Origin: Lutibacter sp.
GTDB taxonomy: Bacteria; Bacteroidota; Bacteroidia; Flavobacteriales; Flavobacteriaceae
DNA: 52,522 nt
Direction: 5' to 3'
Assembly: GCA_021647265.1 (NCBI GenBank)
Contig: JAKIVA010000014.1
Location: 1-52,522, forward strand
Positions 49,219 through 52,522 of this stretch are shown piece by piece. The notes beneath the pieces are model-generated. The model worked only from the letters and a program-made list of their open reading frames with translations. It made no database searches and was not told the origin of the DNA. A program made the translations under genes and the position numbers. Each line of letters begins with the position of its first letter. Within the stretch, counting starts at the first letter, position 1.

Positions 49219-50625
49219 ATGAAAAAATTTTTAACTATCATTTTATTTTCGGCCATTGGAGGTGTCTTTACTTTAGGGGCGTATAAATTATTTATTGAAA
49301 AGCCACAAATTGTTATTGAAAAAACTGAAAAACCACTATTAACAACTGTACCCACCAATTTTACGAGTGCTATTTCAGCTTCAATTGAAAATACAGATTT
49401 TACCGTAGCTGCTGAAAAATCTTTAAATTCTGTGGTGCATGTTAAAAATACGTCTTTTAAAACTATTCTTGATCCGTATGCTGAGTTTTTCTACGGTCAA
49501 GGAAATGGCATAAAAAAATATTCTCAAATTGGTATGGGAAGTGGAGTTATTATTTCATCTGATGGGTATATTGTTACCAATAACCATGTTATTAAAAATG
49601 CAACAGAAATTGAAGTAACCTTAAATAACAAAAAAGTATACAAAGCGAAACTAATAGGTACGGATCCAATGAATGATATAGCACTACTTAAAGTAGATGC
49701 AAAAAATTTACCATATATTACTTTTGGAGATTCAAATAGTCTAAAAGTAGGTGAGTGGGTCTTGGCAGTTGGAAATCCTTATAATTTAACATCAACAGTA
49801 ACAGCCGGAATTGTAAGTGCAAAAGGTCGAGATTTAGATGGAAATAAAAATATAGATTCTTTTATACAAACAGATGCGGCAGTTAACCCAGGAAATAGTG
49901 GAGGAGCTTTGGTAAATATTAGAGGAGAGCTTATAGGTATCAATACTGCTATTTCATCAAGAACAGGCTCATTTATAGGTTATTCTTTTGCAGTACCTTC
50001 TAATATCGCTAAAAAAGTAGTTGAAGACATTATGGAGTATGGGAATGTACAAAAGGCAATGTTAGGTGTATTTGGAGGTGAGTTGAATAATGAAGCTGCC
50101 AAAAATTTAGATATCAATTATACTGAAGGGTATTATATCTCTGGCGTAACCGAAAATTCTGGAGCTAAAAAAGCTGGATTAAAAGCAAAAGATATAATTA
50201 TTAGGTTAGATAATGTTAAAATTTCAACATTTGCCGATTTAAAAGGTTTCCTGAGAACAAAAAGACCAAATGATGTTGTTGCAGTAACATTTTTAAGAGA
50301 TGGAGTTGAGAAAACAGTAAATGTAAGTTTAACTAAAAATTTAAAAGAAACTGTATCAACATTAGGATTGACATTAAAGAATTTAAATAAAAGTGAATTA
50401 AAGAAGCTTGATATTTTAAATGGAGTTAAAATTGAAGCTATTTCTAATAGAGAATTATCTCATTATGGAGTAAAAAAAGGATATATAATTATATCTATTA
50501 ATAATGAAAATGTAACGTCGGTTGATGAAGTGAGCGATTTAATTGAAAACAGGCAAGATGGAGAAGTATTAAGAATAGAAATGCTAAACTTGAATGGAGA
50601 ATTAGAACGTTATATTTTTAGATAA
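49219..50625 (+). CDS. DegP/HtrA-type periplasmic serine protease
   Basis: 468-aa protease/chaperone of the envelope. An N-terminal hydrophobic segment (4-22, FLTIILFSAIGGVFTLGAYKL) is a signal anchor or signal peptide. The trypsin-like domain (60-260) has the triad H123 (NNHVI), D153 (NDIALLKV) and S227 (GNSGGAL). Two PDZ domains follow (about 268-360 and 375-465); the second is shorter. It should degrade or refold misfolded envelope proteins. It stands alone with a terminator at 50645-50676 and could be induced by envelope stress, but no regulatory site was recognised. Confidence 0.94.
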   Translation: MKKFLTIILFSAIGGVFTLGAYKLFIEKPQIVIEKTEKPLLTTVPTNFTSAISASIENTDFTVAAEKSLNSVVHVKNTSFKTILDPYAEFFYGQGNGIKKYSQIGMGSGVIISSDGYIVTNNHVIKNATEIEVTLNNKKVYKAKLIGTDPMNDIALLKVDAKNLPYITFGDSNSLKVGEWVLAVGNPYNLTSTVTAGIVSAKGRDLDGNKNIDSFIQTDAAVNPGNSGGALVNIRGELIGINTAISSRTGSFIGYSFAVPSNIAKKVVEDIMEYGNVQKAMLGVFGGELNNEAAKNLDINYTEGYYISGVTENSGAKKAGLKAKDIIIRLDNVKISTFADLKGFLRTKRPNDVVAVTFLRDGVEKTVNVSLTKNLKETVSTLGLTLKNLNKSELKKLDILNGVKIEAISNRELSHYGVKKGYIIISINNENVTSVDEVSDLIENRQDGEVLRIEMLNLNGELERYIFR

Positions 50626-50644
50626 AATTAGTGATTAAGTTTTT

Positions 50645-50676
50645 AAAAAACCTTCCAATTCTGGAAGGTTTTTTTT
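50645..50676 (+). terminator. Rho-independent terminator after the DegP-type gene
   Basis: Perfect 13-base arms, AAAAAACCTTCCA and TGGAAGGTTTTTT, with loop ATTC, followed by T. It can work in both directions and separates the protease gene from the GAPDH promoter, which begins 14 bp later. Confidence 0.92.
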
Positions 50677-50689
50677 GTTTTAAAAACCA

Positions 50690-50719
50690 TTGCGAAAACG
50701 TTTGAAATTGGTACTTTTG
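50690..50719 (+). promoter_or_regulatory. Complete promoter of GAPDH, TTG-N19-TACTTTTG
   Basis: TTG at 50690-50692, 19 bases, TACTTTTG at 50712-50719. Both elements and the spacing fit the Bacteroidota consensus. Transcription should start near 50724, 23 nt before ATG 50747, which rules out an upstream start. Confidence 0.75.
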
Positions 50720-50746
50720 CAAAATATTAAACAATACAACTCTAAA

Positions 50747-52192
50747 ATGTCATTTAACGAACTTTATGAAAAAGAACTCGCTTTTCAAACAGATAGACGA
50801 AGGGCGACAGTAGAATTAATTAGAATTATTAGTGATTTATGGTATGATGATACCGTTGAATTAGTTTTATTCAGAAATCAATTAATAGATCAAAATGTTA
50901 GTGAAATACTTAACCTTTTTGAGTATGCTAGTGACTTTGTTGAAAAACCAATTTCAATTTTTGATGCTGTTGAAATTGCACGTGAAATTAAAAAACAACA
51001 GTTACCTCCTTCAAAAATAGATATTGGTAAGTTGGTGTATGAGTTTCATTTAGATGGAAATGAACAATCTTTTAAAGATTTTGTTGAAGAGCGGTTAGAA
51101 GATGCAAATAATGCTCTAGAGATAATACCTAAAGATATTGTACTCTATGGGTTTGGAAGAATTGGACGTTTATTGGCACGTGAGTTAATGACCCGTACAG
51201 GCAAAGGAAATTTAATGAGACTGAGAGCGATTGTAACTCGTGGAGAAATTACAGAAGCTATTTTAGAAAAAAGAGCAGCATTGCTAAGGAATGATTCTGT
51301 GCATGGAGATTTTCATGGTACCGTTAGTGTAAATTTCGATAAAAAAGCATTGATTATTAACGGAACTACTGTTCACGTAATTTCAGCAAATACACCTGAA
51401 GAAATAGATTATACTTCTTATGGAATTTTTGATGCATTGGTTATAGATAATACAGGTGCCTTTAGAGATAAGGAATCTTTGGGTAAGCATATACAAGCAA
51501 AAGGGGTTTCAAAGGTGTTGTTAACGGCTCCAGGGAAAGGAGTTCCAAACATAGTTCACGGTGTTAACCATAAAGAATATAACCCTAAAGAAATAGACAT
51601 TTTTTCAGCAGCTTCTTGTACAACAAATGCAATAACTCCTGTTTTAAAGGTAATTGAAGATAATTTTGGAGTTATTAATGGTCATTTAGAAACAATACAC
51701 GCATATACCAACGACCAAAATTTGGTAGATAATATGCATAAAAAATACAGAAGAGGTAGAGCGGCCGCTTTAAATATGGTTATTACAGAAACAGGTGCAG
51801 GAAAAGCAGTTTCTAAGGCATTACCATCATTTGAAGGCAAACTAACTTCAAGTGCAATTCGAGTACCTGTTCCAAATGGTTCGTTAGCAATTTTGAATTT
51901 ACATTTGAAAAATTCGGCAAGCGAAGAAACTATTAACCAAGTTATGAAAAAGTATGCATTAGAAGGTAGTTTGGTTGAGCAAATTAAATACTCATTAAGT
52001 AATGAGTTGGTTTCTTCCGATATTGTAGGAACTGCAGCTCCTGCAATTTTTGATAGCCATGCAACTATTTCAAATAAAGATGGATCGAATGCTGTATTAT
52101 ATGTTTGGTATGATAATGAGTATGGGTACAGTCATCAAGTTATTAGATTAGCACGTTATATCTCTCAAGTTAGAAGGTTTACATACTATTAG
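50747..52192 (+). CDS. Glyceraldehyde-3-phosphate dehydrogenase, long form
   Basis: 481-aa enzyme with the GAPDH core after an N-terminal extension of about 125 residues, a form common in Bacteroidota. The NAD site is FGRIGRLLAREL near 133-144 and the catalytic cysteine is C291 in ASCTTNAITPV; HGVNHKEYNP and TETGAGKAVSKALP also fit. It converts glyceraldehyde-3-phosphate to 1,3-bisphosphoglycerate with NAD or NADP. The extension (FNELYEKELAFQTDRRRATVELI) looks helical, without a known role. The start at 50747 follows the predicted transcription start. Weak terminator GCAAC/GTTGC lies after the stop. Confidence 0.93.
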   Translation: MSFNELYEKELAFQTDRRRATVELIRIISDLWYDDTVELVLFRNQLIDQNVSEILNLFEYASDFVEKPISIFDAVEIAREIKKQQLPPSKIDIGKLVYEFHLDGNEQSFKDFVEERLEDANNALEIIPKDIVLYGFGRIGRLLARELMTRTGKGNLMRLRAIVTRGEITEAILEKRAALLRNDSVHGDFHGTVSVNFDKKALIINGTTVHVISANTPEEIDYTSYGIFDALVIDNTGAFRDKESLGKHIQAKGVSKVLLTAPGKGVPNIVHGVNHKEYNPKEIDIFSAASCTTNAITPVLKVIEDNFGVINGHLETIHAYTNDQNLVDNMHKKYRRGRAAALNMVITETGAGKAVSKALPSFEGKLTSSAIRVPVPNGSLAILNLHLKNSASEETINQVMKKYALEGSLVEQIKYSLSNELVSSDIVGTAAPAIFDSHATISNKDGSNAVLYVWYDNEYGYSHQVIRLARYISQVRRFTYY

Positions 52193-52200
52193 AGTATATA

Positions 52201-52221
52201 GCAACAATAGTTGCATTTTTT
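52201..52221 (+). terminator. Short terminator after GAPDH
   Basis: GCAAC, loop AATA, GTTGC, A, then six T. The stem is only five pairs, so termination may be partial. Confidence 0.5.
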
Positions 52222-52236
52222 GAGAATTAATAAAAT

Positions 52237-52244
52237 TACCTTTG
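52237..52244 (+). promoter_or_regulatory. -7 box four bases before the EamA start
   Basis: TACCTTTG, ATGT, ATG. Fits TAnnTTTG. A TTG at 52211-52213 is 23 bases upstream, at the long end of usual spacing. The mRNA would be leaderless. Confidence 0.5.
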
Positions 52245-52275
52245 ATGTATGAAAATATCAAATTCTATCAAAGGT
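52238..52275. repeat. 9-bp inverted repeat across the EamA promoter and start
   Basis: ACCTTTGAT (52238-52246) and ATCAAAGGT (52267-52275) are perfect inverted repeats with a 20-base spacer holding the start codon. The left arm covers the -7 box. It could be an operator, or chance in AT-rich sequence. Confidence 0.4.
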
Positions 52276-52522
52276 TTTTTATTAGCACTCGTTTCTGTTA
52301 TTGCTGTTTCTAATGTATATATTTTTAGCAAAGCAGCCTTAATGGAAGTACAAATTGCTCAATTTGGAGTGTATTGGTTTGGCTTTGGATTGCTATGGAT
52401 TTTAATTTTTGCATGGTTTAAAAAAACGTATTCTAAAATTAAAGATCTTTCATTAAGAAGTTATTTAATTTTAATTATTTTAGGAATAAATCAGGTTTTT
52501 GGAACTTATTTTTTCTTTAAAG
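52249..52522 (+). CDS. EamA/DMT-family transporter, N-terminal part
   Basis: The first 91 codons of a membrane transporter; the rest is beyond the right edge. The start MKISNSIKGFLLALVSVIA leads into helix 1, followed by NVYIFSKAALMEVQIAQFG and helix 2 (VYWFGFGLLWILIFAWF), then a third helix start (SYLILIILGINQVFGTYFFF). This matches the ten-helix drug/metabolite transporter plan, with the EamA repeat. The substrate is unknown. The gene lies 56 bp after GAPDH with its own -7 box and no leader. Confidence 0.85.
   Translation, partial: MKISNSIKGFLLALVSVIAVSNVYIFSKAALMEVQIAQFGVYWFGFGLLWILIFAWFKKTYSKIKDLSLRSYLILIILGINQVFGTYFFFK

Noticed and set aside
50690..50746. Earlier start for GAPDH
   Set aside because: The region overlaps the promoter and lies before the predicted transcription start.

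Overview
The window is AT-rich, gene-dense chromosomal DNA from a Bacteroidota bacterium, most probably a member of the Flavobacteriaceae. The signs are: promoters of the TTG / TAnnTTTG type, A-rich starts without Shine-Dalgarno sequences, a 481-residue GAPDH with an N-terminal extension, a DUF4834/YfhO pair, DUF4159, a GH3-serine hydrolase fusion, and a sigma-54 type response regulator without an HTH. The genus cannot be fixed from the sequence alone. No tRNA, rRNA or CRISPR array was seen.

Layout. 0-0.13 kb: the start of an IS1182-like transposase and its terminal inverted repeat, which doubles as a terminator hairpin. 0.16-6.0 kb: a beta-oxidation operon on the minus strand (MarR regulator, fadN, fadA, fadE) with an 18-bp palindromic operator at its head. 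6.2-13.4 kb: an unknown gene, then a tight operon of ABC exporter, MscS channel, sigma-54 response regulator and PPK2 kinase, then an exonuclease and a conserved unknown. 13.5-16.5 kb: the GH3-beta-lactamase-like fusion. 16.5-21.9 kb: a compact six-gene minus-strand operon (outer-membrane protein, GNAT-like protein, rsmE, DUF4159, BASS transporter, PlsC). 22-30.9 kb: a plus-strand surface glycan locus (DUF4834, YfhO, methyltransferase, two GT4 enzymes, wecB, flippase) followed by a LysE transporter. 30.9-35.1 kb: DinB, ATP-grasp protein, small membrane protein and monomeric isocitrate dehydrogenase.

35.1-35.9 kb is the only long gene-free interval. It holds the icd promoter region and, further up, a matched promoter and strong terminator on the minus strand enclosing about 460 nt with no convincing reading frame. 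This is the best candidate here for an undescribed RNA. 35.9-39.7 kb: a translation and RNA operon (GNAT, prmC, DEAD-box helicase, trmD, rplS). 39.8-43.0 kb: ribD, an isoaspartyl peptidase lipoprotein, a YigZ-like protein and a thioesterase. 43.1-45.7 kb: dnaA, a low-molecular-weight phosphatase and an RsmI-like methyltransferase. 45.9-49.1 kb: cell-wall enzymes (lysozyme-like protein, mltG) with dapF. 49.2-52.5 kb: a DegP-type protease, GAPDH and the start of an EamA transporter.

Two patterns cut across the genes. First, the IS terminal repeat GAGGCTGTCTRAAAAG at the left edge recurs, inverted at both ends, in two intergenic palindromes near 32.8 and 45.8 kb, which look like non-autonomous relatives of the IS. 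Second, several genes have the -7 promoter box ending exactly four bases before the start codon, implying leaderless mRNAs. Most gene-to-gene spacings are under 10 bp and three convergent pairs overlap at their 3' ends, so this is a compact genome with few free regulatory regions.
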